Below, in pieces: positions 33,099 through 45,224 of a stretch of DNA of 64,000 nt. The translations under genes were made by a program, and so were the position numbers. The notes under the pieces are model-generated. The model had not been told where the DNA came from. It saw nothing but the letters and a program-made list of their open reading frames with translations, and did no database searches. The DNA is from Adineta ricciae (Eukaryota > Rotifera > Eurotatoria > Adinetida > Adinetidae), in assembly GCA_905250025.1 (NCBI GenBank), contig CAJNOJ010000001.1:992001-1056000 (forward strand), in the 5' to 3' direction. Position 1 is the stretch's first letter, and every line of letters begins with the position of its first letter.

Positions 33099-36033
33099 TG
33101 TATGTATGCAACGGGCACTCTTGATTTGTTTATTCAAATCTTTTGCCTCTCAATGATGTCCTTCGATTTTTTGCTCTTCATCAAACAGAGATTGATCGAG
33201 ATCGATAGATGACACATGTGTATCTCCCTACATATGTATGATAGTTCTATGCTCAGTTGATAATATTTTGCGATTGACATTTGTGCTGCTCACATACTTC
33301 TTTTCCTCGCGCGCTCTCTCTCTCCTGCGCGCCGTGGTAGTCGTAACACATGCATCCGGCAATGACGATTTATTGATTCGTTGATGTTTCTGTTTCTTCT
33401 CCTGTTGTTCGTGTCACTGTTAACGACGACAATGATTAATTATCTTGTTGAAGAAGTAAGACCTTTGTTTTACTGAACAGTTGTCATTCTTGATCGAACC
33501 CCTGCGGCAAAGAGTTTAGCGTTGGCGTTATCATCGTCTCATTGTCACTCGATAAAAACTATCCGAAAAAAAAATAGTGAAATGTCAAGTTTTCCTTCTG
33601 TGTGTTTTTTCCTTTTTCTTTCCCTTACTATTTGATTTCAAGTATTAACCCTACGGGTGTTTCATGTTCACATTCAAATAATAACAGATGACGATCGTCA
33701 AAGAATAATAGCAAGCATAACGAAAAACATCATACATAGAATCTTCTTCCTCCTTCTCTCTCTCCTCCGTCTCTTCTATGCATCTGTGACACTGGCAAAG
33801 AGTGTATGTACGAGTCTGTATGTTAATCAGTTCCTCAATATTTTTATGCTCGAGAGTTTGCCAAGGTAGGATCGGAAAAGGAAAAATGGCATTGGCATTA
33901 AGCATTCTTCTTCGATTCGCAACAAATTAAACTCATTAAGGTAGAATTTTCAATGAGTCTGCTTCGGGAAAAGTAGAATCCTGACAAGATGGCAATCTTT
34001 CGAGATCTAAAAAACGTGACTAGATCTCTTTGAGTTGGTATTTTCTTCAACTTGTGCTTTTCTCTCTTTTTCTCCTGCTTCTTCTTCTCTTTCGTCTGCT
34101 TTTTCCTTATCTTTCTCGTTCTGTTACTTGATAGCTAGTTTCTCATCGCATCAGTCAAATGAATGCCAATGTTTATCGACTGTAGGGGATTGGTCTCTGC
34201 GAAGGAGTTTCAGCGTTCATCGATGATGAAAATATTGAGAAAACAAAATGTATGTATTTGTCTTAGCTTTTTTTTTTCGACAATCCTCAATAGCCAGATT
34301 GATTGCTCGTTCATCATACTGAGTATTGCTGATTAGACATGAAGAATGAAAGAGGAAAACTAAGAAGTCGAATGAGAGAAAAAAAATAGAATGCAAGTAA
34401 AGATTACTCAGTTTATCGATTGAGTGTTCGACTCTTAATGTCTTTCTTTCTTTCTTTTTCTCATTCTCTTTTGTTCTATATTTCCTAATTAATAACGAGA
34501 TGCAGATTCGATCTTCTTGTCTACACCACTAACTAACTTGAGATTGTCTGTTGTACTAATGTAAAGAAGTTATACTATCCAGTCAAGAAAGAGAGCATAA
34601 GTCCTTTGACCGAGACAATGAGTAAACATCGGCAAGATTGGTAAGGTCGTATATGGATAATAGCTTATGTCACTTAATGTTCATTTCTTTATATAAATAC
34701 CCATTTGGCCATTTTCCCTCGATGGTCTTTACGTGTTAGCCTAGTTTTCATCTTGATGACAACTGTTGATATTGATTTGATGTGCTACTCTTTTCATGCT
34801 TAAAATTGTTTTCGAAGGGAAAGAAAGAAAGAAAGAATCTTATAGATACAAAGAACACCAATTGATGCGATTCATATTATTGTCAACTATGAAAATGACT
34901 GTATTATGTCGTAGTCAATCATTTTCTTTTCCAGTCATTATATTTTTGAGAAATAACACCAGTGAATTATTTTCTAGTCAATGCCATTGCTAGAAAAGTT
35001 CGACGTCAACATTACTAACGACATATTGTTGTCAAAAACGATGAAAATATCCGTTCTCTCATTTCTGCTCTTCCTCCTCTCTTCTTTATCGTTTTATGTG
35101 TCGAGCAATCATGATTACCTGTGTAACGTCATATATATATATAATAAGAAACATGTTAAATAATCCTATGCTTGGGATAGAATAGCAACACAAATGATGA
35201 TGATGATAATGACTAGCTCTAATTGTCTTTAGATATGCGCATCCCCAAAGAAAACATTCTCTTCATTTCGCTATCGCATAATAATCATTGCTTCAGTTCT
35301 ATTACGAGACGAATCAAGCATCTTATAAGCGATTTACGCTTCTCATCATTCACTGATGATGAGATGAGATCGATCAAAGAGATAGAAGTAAACATGTAGT
35401 GTAAGCATGCGCGCGATATTGGTAGCGCACTTGCTTTACAGTTGGTGTCACTGTTGATGAAAACAGCAGGAAGACAGAAAGAAGAGAGGAGAGAGAGAAG
35501 GAAGAGAACATAGGCTATACTGAGACAAGAAAAGCAAGAGAAAGAATACAGTGCAGAAGCATAAAGAATTTCATTAGTGACAAGGAATAAGATGCGCGCT
35601 CCCAGTATTTACATATAGGACCGAGAGCGATTGACGCAAAAGCTATTGTATTGTTCGCATCTTTACAAAATGTGCAACGACGTTCATAAGCGTTGCTAAT
35701 TTAAAGACGACGGGGACGCAAAGCAAATCAAATGTAACTATTATTTGATGCGGTTCATTTGTTTGTAGTTTTGTCAAGAGAATCTTCACTAATACTTTTC
35801 CGATCTCTTTTCAATTTTCACTCCGCATCAAATTAATAGATTCTTCCAGACTATTTCCTCCTTTTTTCTCATTCTATTCACAGATAAAATAAACATCAGA
35901 GTATACGGCAACAACAACGAGCAAACATCAATTTACTCTTCGCATCATCGAGCTGTACCTGTGTATGTGATCACGTGTTTAAACTTCTTCGGTATTCTTA
36001 CTCTTCCTGCCGTTATTGAATAACATCGTTCAC
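33099..36033. other. Intergenic, no gene supported
   Basis: Nearly 3 kb upstream of the TRPC gene. Low-complexity CT/TTTC and GA tracts occur (33300-33330, 34441-34460, 35470-35500). Several 60-80 residue frames are low-complexity accidents. It probably contains the promoter and 5' UTR of the TRPC gene. Confidence 0.5.
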
Positions 36034-39000
36034 ATGTCGCGAGCTATACAACGTCTGATGAAAGATTATCGAAAGGCGGAGAAATTGGTGGGAAATTCAG
36101 GCAATGAACCCTTCGTTGATTTGGCCAGTGCAGCTTCATTCACAACGCAAACATATGCACAGACAATGGCACAGATACGGCGAGATCCTGAGTTGACTCC
36201 TAACGAGAAAAAATATCTCGTTGCCGTTGAACGTGAGTAAAAGTCTGTCTTTCATATTTAGGTTTACTTCAAAGCATACTTAGATGGAGTCATTAATCTT
36301 AAATAGAACTCGACGCCGTACTGCATCATTAAATAAAGAAATGATGAAAAAGAGACTCGAATTTATGATTGTAGATCATATCTATGTGTACCATTGACAT
36401 GCCTAAGAAGACCTCGAGGCAAAAGCAGGACATTAACCATGAAGATTATATCAAATTCAAAACAAGGCAGATAGATAGAAAGAACGATGTCGAACTAATG
36501 GAATTCCTCTGTGTCTCTGAAAAAAAAATGCAAGGATAATGCCGAAAGAAATTAGTTCGTTCTAATCGAGGAGCACGGCACAGATGTTTCGACATTTCTT
36601 GAATATTTAAAGAAATTTATTCGATTGACGATGTTTATGTTTATAGGCGGTGATATGGCGACAACTCGGCGCTATCTGGATATCGCTTCTCATGCATCAA
36701 CAATTTTACTTGATGATGATGTATCACTTACACCGATAAATATTAATTGTCTTGATCCATTAGGACGTAGCGCATTGTCGATAGGTCTGGATTTATAAAT
36801 CTCTAATTGAATTATCAACAACGTCGGTTTTTCTTTCTTTGTGTTTGATTGTAGCTATTGAGTATGAAAATATCGAAATGATCGAATTACTGCTCAGCTA
36901 TAATGTTGATACAGGTGAAGCGCTGCTGTATGCCATCGACGAGGAATTCGTTGAAGGTAAATGAACTATTGGTTTACAATTGATTAGATAATCGTTGTAT
37001 ATAATCATATTCTTGACAGCTGTAGAATTACTTCTTCAACATGACGATCTAAAACAACAACAGCACAAGAACAACAACAACGACGAAGATAATAGTCGAG
37101 TAAGTCAGTTGTACATCTTTTTTGTTTATTAATGATAAAGGACATCATCACTCTGTTCTATCTCAGAATTTGATCGATGTCATCAGTAGATAATTTGCTA
37201 CTAGAAAAGAAAATATTGACAAAGCTGAAATCCAATTTCAAACAGTGTTTTTCTTATCATGAGAATCAAAGATCAGATGATTATCGTGTCATCTCGATAG
37301 TTATGATTACATAAAGAGAAAGCAATTAGCTAAACAATTCCTACGAATAGAAATAACATCCAATTCTTCTTTCTAATTAAGTACTCGAATGCTCAAATTC
37401 TAAACGATAAATCCAATCCATTATTCACCTTGGCCCAAGATGAACTTGAAAAAGAAAAGAAAGAGCAACAACATCAAGATGTTACTCACAAGGTAAGCTT
37501 CGACATCTCGCTCTCAATTAAGTAGACTCAGTTTTCACATTGCATACGTAAATGAATGCATGTTATTACATATATATCTATGTGGGGAGAATAGTTTAAA
37601 TCGGCCTGGTCTTACTTACGTCCATCGAAAACAAATGCTTTATCGATGAATGAAACTGGCACTACCGAGGATGAAGAGGTAGGTGATTTTGTTGACTAAT
37701 ACAGACAACAAAATCTACAAAGCGATTACAAACAACCTGCCCTCCTTATACCTTGTCTATCTACCAAGATATTTTCTTTGCAATTCATTGCTTGGCATAT
37801 TACCGTTGAGTTTCTTTCGCAATCGATCAGCTAAAAGATAGCATTTCTTTGCTTTGTGTACTATTTATCTACTAGTTTAGCTTATACCTTCTGCATGACA
37901 AAATCGGGTGATTTTTTAAATTATTTTTCATCCGTCCCTATTCTTTAATTTTACTTATTATTTGCAATGTACACTGGTATCTTCATACAATCGTTTTGGT
38001 TATTTTTTTGTACCGTTCTTCTTCTTCTTCTTCTTCTTCTCCTTATTCTTTGTTTTTAGAATCCGAAATCTAAATGGGCATTTCTCCTGCAGGCAGTACG
38101 AAAGAAAGAGCAGCAGCAATCGGTAGGCGTTCTGACCACATTCAAAACGAGATATATCAATATAATCTCTTCCAGTTTTTTTCACATTTTGACGTGCATG
38201 ACACTTGTTAATGATTGTCGTCGCTGCTCCCTTTCACTTTCGCACACACACACACACACACGTACTTTTCTTTTTGTTGCATATCTATTCACAAGCGCCT
38301 ATGATTTATTCCTGTTGTTGCCTTTCACTTCTGTTCACGCAATGTCACAGATAACAAAAAAGAGTGCAACACCCACGTAGATTTTTTTATTATTTCTCTA
38401 GCAGCTTGTGTTGCGTGTGAGTGTGAATAGAAACTTGTACATGTTTAGTTTGATTGTGAATGTATCTCGGAAAATCCTACAGAACGCAACAGTATTCATA
38501 CCCTATAGGCTACCTGACTAAGCAAACGAAACCACATGACATTTATTTGCACAATAGTTGTATGTGTGTGTAAACAAACAAATCATTTCACATTAGGAAA
38601 ACAAAACGGTGGATTTGTGCTTTTCAATACATTTATACATGTTTTAGGTAACTGAACAATTGAATTTGAGCACATCTCGATCGTATACACCTGATATTAC
38701 ACCAGTTATATTGGCTGCTCATCGAGATAATTATGAAATACTTAAAATTCTACTTGAAAGAGGTATACAAATATGATTTGTTGGCACATTTACTTACGTA
38801 TCTAGATATGAGATTGGTAACATTCCCTTGTGTCCTATACTTTCGAATATTGGTACTGCGAAGAGCTGAATGATACTTAGGATAGGGTTTATCCTTCTTT
38901 TCGAGAATAGATCTGATGCCTTCATTCGATTCTCAGTCTAGTGTGTCTTGAACAAAATCAACTAATTAGAAATAGATTCTCGGCGATGTTCACATTCTGT

Positions 39001-42000
39001 ACCCATTTTTGATCTTGAGAAATAGACCTTTTAAGTATGATCGATCAATGAAGACGTCGAAGTCGGACTTACTAGTTCTAGTGATTCGTATTTTCCTAAT
39101 CATTTTCGTTTATTCTAGGCGAAAAAGTAACCGAACCACATGATGTTCGTTGTGATTGTGAGAAGTGTATTGTATATAATAAAGAAGACAGTTTGCGACA
39201 TTCGCGATCGCGCATAAATGCCTATAAAGCTCTTTCATCTCCATGTTACATATCATTGTCAAGTCGTGATCCCATAATGACCGCATTTGATTTAAATCGT
39301 GAATTGAAACGTTTATCGCGGATCGAAAATGAATTCAAACAAGAATATGAACAGCTTGCTCAGCAATGTCAAGAGTATAGTGCAGCTCTCCTAGCTGAAA
39401 CTCGTTCGTCGAAAGAATTGGAAATTATTCTGAACTATGATTCTGAAAATCCACCCGTTCTGTCCGAAACACCAGAGAAGATGCATTTGTCAAGATTAAA
39501 ACTAGCCATTCGTTATAAACAGAAAAAGGTAGACACTCTTGCAGATAAAGTTCCATTTTTTATTCGTTCATTTCTAGTTTGTTTCACATTCACATTGTCA
39601 ACAATTATTGGCTTCACTATGGTACGAAGGTTTGCCAGGTTTCCGTCGTCGTCACTCAGTGATAAAAATATTAATAACTGCACTTGTTGGCCTACTGTTT
39701 CCAATTTTATCAATTGCTTATTTAATCGCGCCACGTAGTAGTATCGGTCGAATTATGCGACAACCGTTCATCAAATTCATTTGCCATTCGATTTCTTACA
39801 TTTTCTTTCTCAGTGCGTATACAGATGTTTTGCTTGGTTGAAGAAGCTTTCGCAACTATACATTTTTTTATTTAAGTTTTACTGTTTGTTGTTTCATTGC
39901 GTATTGATTTTGGTAAACTGCTGTCGGGTATAGAAGATGAAGTGAATGAAAGGCGTGGTCCACCGCCTAATCCTGTCGAAATTGCGGTACGAAAAATCTC
40001 TATGAAACTAAGAATTTGCCTTCATACTTTCTTTCGTTCAGATTATGTTCTATGTTGCTGGATTTATCTGGGCAGAAATCAAACAGCTGTATCAAGAAGG
40101 CATACATCAGTATATGGTAAGTGAACCATTCGGAAGTACTTCAAGTGCCAGTGTTCATTCTGCTAGGCGGATACGTGGAATTTATTAGATTGGGTTACGA
40201 ATTGTCTTTACGTCGCGACGATCGTTCTTCGCGTGATGGCTTTTATTAAAGTATGGTTTAATCAAATTTGAAAAGAATCTCATTGCAGTGCTTGTAGGTC
40301 AATCGAGAAGAAACTGATCTTCAACGGAAATTGATCAGTGTCCAAAACACTCCTATTCCATCCAACATTACCCATACATCTGTACATAATTTATCTACAG
40401 GACCAGTAACGTTTTCTACTGGTCACAATGTCCGTCGACGAGATTGGAATGCATGGGATCCAACGTTAATCTCCGAAGGAATATTTGCCGCAGCAAATAT
40501 CTTCAGTTCATTGAAACTCGTCTATATTTTCACGATAAATCCACATCTAGGACCATTACAGATCTCCTTGGGACGTATGGTTCATGATATATTGAAATTT
40601 AGTGTTCTGATTCTACTTGTTGCGTTCGCATTTGCGTGTGGCCTCAATCAGTTATTTTGGTACTATGCTCGAATGAAGAAAACTGAATGTGATCAAGATT
40701 CAACACCTGATGAATACTGTGCAAAAGAGATTCATAAACATTTTTCAAAGTAATGGATACTTTTTTCTTAGATGAGTTGTGTTAGAAAGATTCTTTTTTC
40801 TTTCTTTGTTTTAGTCTGTTTGAATCGTTACAAACACTCTTCTGGGGAACGTTTGGTCTAATTGATTTACAAACGTTTCAAATCTATAAAAAGCATACTT
40901 TTACGATGTTTATTGGCTTGTTAATGTATGGAGTTTACTCATCCATTATGATCATCGTCTTATTGAATATGCTCATTGCTATGATGAGTAATTCATATCA
41001 ATACATTGCGGTAAGTGATTCGCTATTTTCGTTTCTAATGCATAGAAATATCTATTTAGAATTCCACGGAGACTGAATGGAAATTTGCACGGTAAGTAGA
41101 AGTGATTGTCCAATCGAATAATTTGATGTTTGTCTCGGTTAAAGGGCAAAACTTTGGATTAGCTATTTCGAAGAAGGTGGCACGTTGCCTCCACCATTCA
41201 ATATTGTTCCAAGTCCGAAATCGATTTGCTATGGCTTTTCGTACATGTACCGCCGGGTTTTCGGTTGTTCAAAAAAGCATCTGAGAAACAGATGGCAAAG
41301 TATCAAGGTAATTGAAGAACCTATCGAAATCACCAGTCATTATAACAGCTATATTTGTTAATCTACTCTAGAAGTTACTAAGTAAAATCAACGAACGCGA
41401 AATCAAATACCAAACAGTGATACGTGAGTTGGTCAAACGGTACATAATGAAACGCCAACAAAAGGATCAAACAGAAGGCGTGACAGAAGATGATCTAAAT
41501 GAAATAAAACAAGATGTATCTGCATTTCGGTATGGCATTCCGCTGAAGGCGCTTTCTCCCACAACTCTCTCGTTCTTCATGTGCGTTTAGATTTGAACTA
41601 TTGGAAATTTTGAGTACGAATGGCTTCAAAGTGCAATCGATGAAGAAAAATCCAGGTTTGTATAATTGAATCAACGTATGAAAATGTTATCTTTTGTTCA
41701 TAATCAACATCTTAGACACAGGCAAATTCGAACCAGTAGAGGAAACAATAAGATGTGAGAATGTTTGCTGTGACTTGATTGCACTTCTTCTTTTCTTCTT
41801 ATCTCATTCGTCTCGAAACGGAGTTTTTCAACACTTTCATTCGTTTTAGCTGCACGTGTTGGTCGAAAACGTGGCAAGATGAATCTGGAAAAAACAATTA
41901 ACAAGAACATGTTCGATGTGTCAACATCAATTCGCGATACAAGTCCATTACAAACATCGGATTTGATGAAAAACGATTCACACGAATCATTCTCGTCCAC

Positions 42001-42544
42001 ACCCTTATCGTCAATCCTAGCACATCCGAAACAGAAGTTAACCGCCCAATTCAAACGCGCTATAACAATGATTAAACAACGAAGTGAACCAGCACATGAA
42101 TCGACAACACCACAATTTCTCACTTCAACCTCGGTGCCTGATAAGTCAACCTTGTCGATCGATCCAACGTTTCTGACAAGTCTAATCGAAGAATCCAATC
42201 CTGATGATGAACAACATGAAAGATCGAACCTACCTTCATCAAAATCACAAACATGTGTGCATGTGAAATCGCCAACGCTGACTTCAATGTCTCATCATGA
42301 AACAAATTTAAATCCGCCGTTGACTTCAACTGTCATCAATTTGGATTCGAATACTCAAAACTATCATGATAATGAACATGATCTATCGTATCGCATGAAA
42401 TCAAACTTTCAACATACGCAGCCGACTGTCAATCAGCAGATCATAACACCACACACAACTCCATCATCAACGGCCCTAAGTCGAACCCGGTCATCGTCCT
42501 CAACCACAACAGGTGAAGTAACGATATTAGAAACAATTCTTTAA
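36034..42544 (+). CDS. TRPC: TRPC-family cation channel
   Basis: Twenty-one exons from ATG 36034 join in frame to about 1201 residues. N-terminal ankyrin-type repeats include [20 protein letters not shown], then the TRPC landmark [20 protein letters not shown], and [10 protein letters not shown] just before helix S1. [10 protein letters not shown] precedes S2. The pore region is [11 protein letters not shown] with S6 [20 protein letters not shown]; the TRP box is [14 protein letters not shown], then [20 protein letters not shown]...[16 protein letters not shown] is the usual C-terminal calmodulin/IP3-receptor-binding area. TRPC channels are Ca-permeable plasma-membrane channels opened downstream of phospholipase C. 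The tail is long and Ser/Thr-rich. This isoform ends ETIL, a class I PDZ ligand. Exon 7 has two in-frame acceptors (38060 or 38093). Confidence 0.94.
38016..38041. repeat. (TTC)n microsatellite in TRPC intron
   Basis: About eight TTC units inside the intron before exon 7. It may serve as an extended polypyrimidine tract for the acceptor at 38059. Confidence 0.75.
38247..38262. repeat. (CA)n microsatellite in TRPC intron
   Basis: About eight CA units within the 525-base intron between TRPC exons 7 and 8. Confidence 0.75.
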
Positions 42545-42850
42545 TCATGAATTTCTTTCATCATATCATTTCTTTGCATATATCTATTGTTTTCTTATTA
42601 TTCATCGATATTGTTTTCCTATTATGTAAGTGCTACGCTTAAGTGCTTATAGATTAGACAGCTGCATGAGGCTTAAGATTTTGGTCGAACGTCATATCCA
42701 AGAGATAGTTTATTACATCGCTAGTGAGACTATTTTAATTCACATAGAATTGAAATGACGGTAAGTATCTTTGATTTGATACCTCTGTTTTGTTGAAATG
42801 TACATATATTTTTCAATACAAAACTATCGTTGACTTGATCCTTTATTTAG

Positions 42851-42957
42851 GTTATCTGAACCTATTACGTGTTGGTCGTGCACCTATGGCCTCTCCTGAT
42901 CCTCTGTCGTTAACTTCTGACGAAAGTTGCCAAACTCCTGATTTAGAACTTCTTTAA
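42851..42957 (+). CDS. TRPC: Alternative 3' terminal exon of TRPC gene
   Basis: After a TTATTTAG acceptor this stretch encodes GYLNLLRVGRAPMASPDPLS and continues in frame to a stop at 42955-42957, ending TPDLELL. It joins in phase 1 to an internal donor (CAACAG|GTGAAG, exon end 42512) inside exon 21, replacing the last 10 residues and the ETIL terminus. Codon use and composition look coding. Whether both forms exist or only the spliced one is not decidable from sequence. Confidence 0.5.
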
Positions 42958-43917
42958 CTATACTCCGATGAATCTAGTTTTTCTTTGTGATATGATATTC
43001 TCTCGTGTTCAACAACAGTATTGAATCGACTTCATGTACATGCAACATATGATGCCTTATGATTCTCGTCTCTTGTTCTATATCCATATGTATCATTTGT
43101 CTGTGTGCTGTGTTCAGTTTTCATCTTCTTCGTCTTTGTGAGCTGCCCATTATCAGATAATGTATTCGATCTTATCAACATAGATTTCATACACATCTTA
43201 TTTTGTTCCTATGATATATGTATAGTGTTCTTGTTTTCTTAAATTAACATAAAAACCGCCAGTTATTTTGTGAAAATATGACTTGAAAAGAAGATCTATG
43301 TTCCTAGAATGGCTATTGTGTTCCTGAACATCAGATGAATGCTGATACTTTTGTTCTGCTCGGTGTTCTATGACGACATCAACATATTGAAGGACGTGGG
43401 TGTTTTTTGATCATGAAAATTTCACGAAGATACTTTTTTGTGGTAAAACGAATAGAATTAGTAGAAATCATTTATCAATGATGAGTAAGACTTAATACGA
43501 CACTTTCAACTCTCACTGGTGATCAAGAAGAATGTGCACAATTGAATTTGATCATCGAACTTCTTTTTACACATAGTCGATTACAAATAGCAAGTGAATA
43601 TAGATGTAGATTTATTTGGAAAGAAAAATATTCGGAATCATAGTTTTGCTCAATGTTTGTCATCATCGGCTGGATTTTTGTAATGATTGGTAACATCTAT
43701 AAATAAAGAATAGTATTGAATACTAATAGGTTTCATTCATCAAGAAGGATTATTAACACTCTAGATTTCAATCTAAAAGAGTCGATGACTTCACCCTCAA
43801 ATCACTCAGCTAATAAGGACAAATATATGATGACATCAGAGCTGGAAAACACGCGAAGTTATTCGCTCATATAGAAAATGATAAATCTACTAGGAATACA
43901 TGGCCGAATAAACAGGT
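42958..43917. other. Convergent spacer between TRPC and secreted-peptide gene
   Basis: AT-rich; carries the 3' UTR of TRPC, with AATAAAGAATAG near 43702 as a possible poly(A) signal, and the 3' end of the minus-strand peptide gene. No exon seen. Confidence 0.5.
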
Positions 43918-44290
43918 TTACAAATTATTGTCATTACCGTTATCGAACTCATCGACTGATCGACCCCAGTGTTTCAATTGCGCCATTGTATCATGATATT
44001 GTTTCATCTAAACAAGAAAGAACAGATTGTTAGATGGAAAAAAGACAAATTTCCTCGGTCAGTCTTACGCGATCAATATTACGATCAGAGTCACTCAAAA
44101 CATGATACTTAATTGGACGATTCGGAACTATTGACATAGGAAAAGAAAAGTTATCGATCATCAACATCCTTCAATCAAACGTTCACATACTGGATATATC
44201 CCGAAATAATTGATAAGCTTGACATGATGAGAATATGAGAAAAAGACAAATAGTTAGAGACAAGATAAGGTATGGACGATAAAGTGCCAT
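43918..44290 (-). CDS. Small secreted peptide precursor B (candidate amidated neuropeptide)
   Basis: Three exons: 44290-44191, 44127-44069, 44007-43918; introns of 63 and 61 bases; phases 1 and 0; 82 residues. A clear signal peptide (MALYRPYLILSLTICLFLIF then SSCQA, probable cleavage after CQA) is followed by about 57 residues without cysteine. The stretch from DISIPNRPIKYHVL through QLKHW is followed by GRS, so Gly could supply a C-terminal amide after cleavage at Arg, and an acidic tail follows (VDEFDNGNDNNL). A putative 36-residue helical amidated peptide starting ISI matches the length and start pattern of the egg-laying-hormone/DH44/CRF superfamily, but identity is low. The gene sits directly downstream of a second secreted-peptide gene on the same strand. 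Confidence 0.6.
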
Positions 44291-44626
44291 GTATTCGTTG
44301 TTTGAGAAAAACTAATGTAAATATGTAGTTTTACGCTCAATGTATTATATATTCCAAGTAATTTTATTTCCTCTCTGAATAAACGCGATTGGCATTGATT
44401 AGTTCAGAATTTTGTTATTATTTTTGACATTTATGTCATCACGAATCATTTTGTCTGAGAGAAAAACCTTCTGTTTAATCGCACATGTCATGCAAGCAGT
44501 TTTCTTTCTTAGACAAATGTATAGAGCAGATAATTAAATTTACTTCCTGGTAAAAGAAAATACGGAAAAGCAGAATGTCTTCATGTTAATAATTCATTGT
44601 ACACAAACTATTTTCTAAAATTCATT
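44291..44626. other. Spacer between tandem peptide genes
   Basis: About 336 bases between the stop of peptide gene A and the start of peptide gene B. It would hold the A 3' UTR and the B promoter. AATAAACGC at 44379 reads on +, not on the genes' strand. Nothing else seen. Confidence 0.4.
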
Positions 44627-45224
44627 TCACCAAACGTCCTTGCGTAGGTGGTCTCGTTTCAACGTATGATGAGAGTAGAGATGCTCGATCAGTACAGATG
44701 ATAACCGACTGGCCTAGACGATTTCATTTCTGATAGTTTCGATTCGGAGTCTAATTTTCAACTCGAGAAATCTCTTGATGTTCGAAGTTTATTAAAGATG
44801 TTCAAAACAAAGGTCAGCAAAGATTCATTATGTAACAGGTTGTGTTTAAGCATAGGATACGATCGGCATTCAATGCGGTACTTTGCGTAAAAACCATTTA
44901 TGAAGTAGAAAGTCATACATTAGAGCTCGCGATCGACTTTTATCCTTTTTCGCAATCTTGGTTTCACGATACCATTTGGAATGATCAAGATCCAAACCGG
45001 ATTCCATCGAAATCTATGCATATCTCATCAGTTTGAGTAGAAAAGGCTTGAAAAACTATTTACTTCTCTGCCATATTGCCGTTGAAGTGAACCTGTGTGA
45101 AAAAAAAGAAGAAAAAAGTCGATATAACATGTTAAATCCTATTGAAAATCTCACCGATCGTTGTGGAAAGATGAATAAAAAGTAGAGATAAAATGACAAC
45201 ACACGAGAATGTTGGATATTTCAT
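44627..45224 (-). CDS. Small secreted peptide precursor A
   Basis: Exons 45224-45155, 45092-45064, 45013-44882 and 44713-44627 join in phases 1, 0 and 0 to 105 residues. MKYPTFSCVVILSLLFIHLS is a strong signal peptide, with probable cleavage near TTIG. The rest is basic and cysteine-free: SLQRQYGREISMESGLDLDH, an AKKDKSRSR segment with dibasic sites, then LMYDFLLHKWFLRK, and a last exon with LIEHLYSHHTLKRDHLRKDVW. The first three exons are well supported by phase; the last, after a 168-base intron, is less certain. Exon phases (1, 0) and the element REIS/RDIS are shared with gene B, suggesting an ancient tandem duplication. The family is not recognised. Confidence 0.5.

Noticed and set aside
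33651-33905. Overlapping frames on both strands upstream of TRPC
   Set aside because: Low-complexity Glu/Leu-rich translations of GA/TC tracts; no splice or family support.
41704-42198. Minus-strand 164-residue frame
   Set aside because: Antisense of the final TRPC exon, which is in phase with the channel.
44842-45036. Plus-strand 64-residue frame
   Set aside because: Antisense to exon 3 of peptide gene A; no signal peptide or family match.
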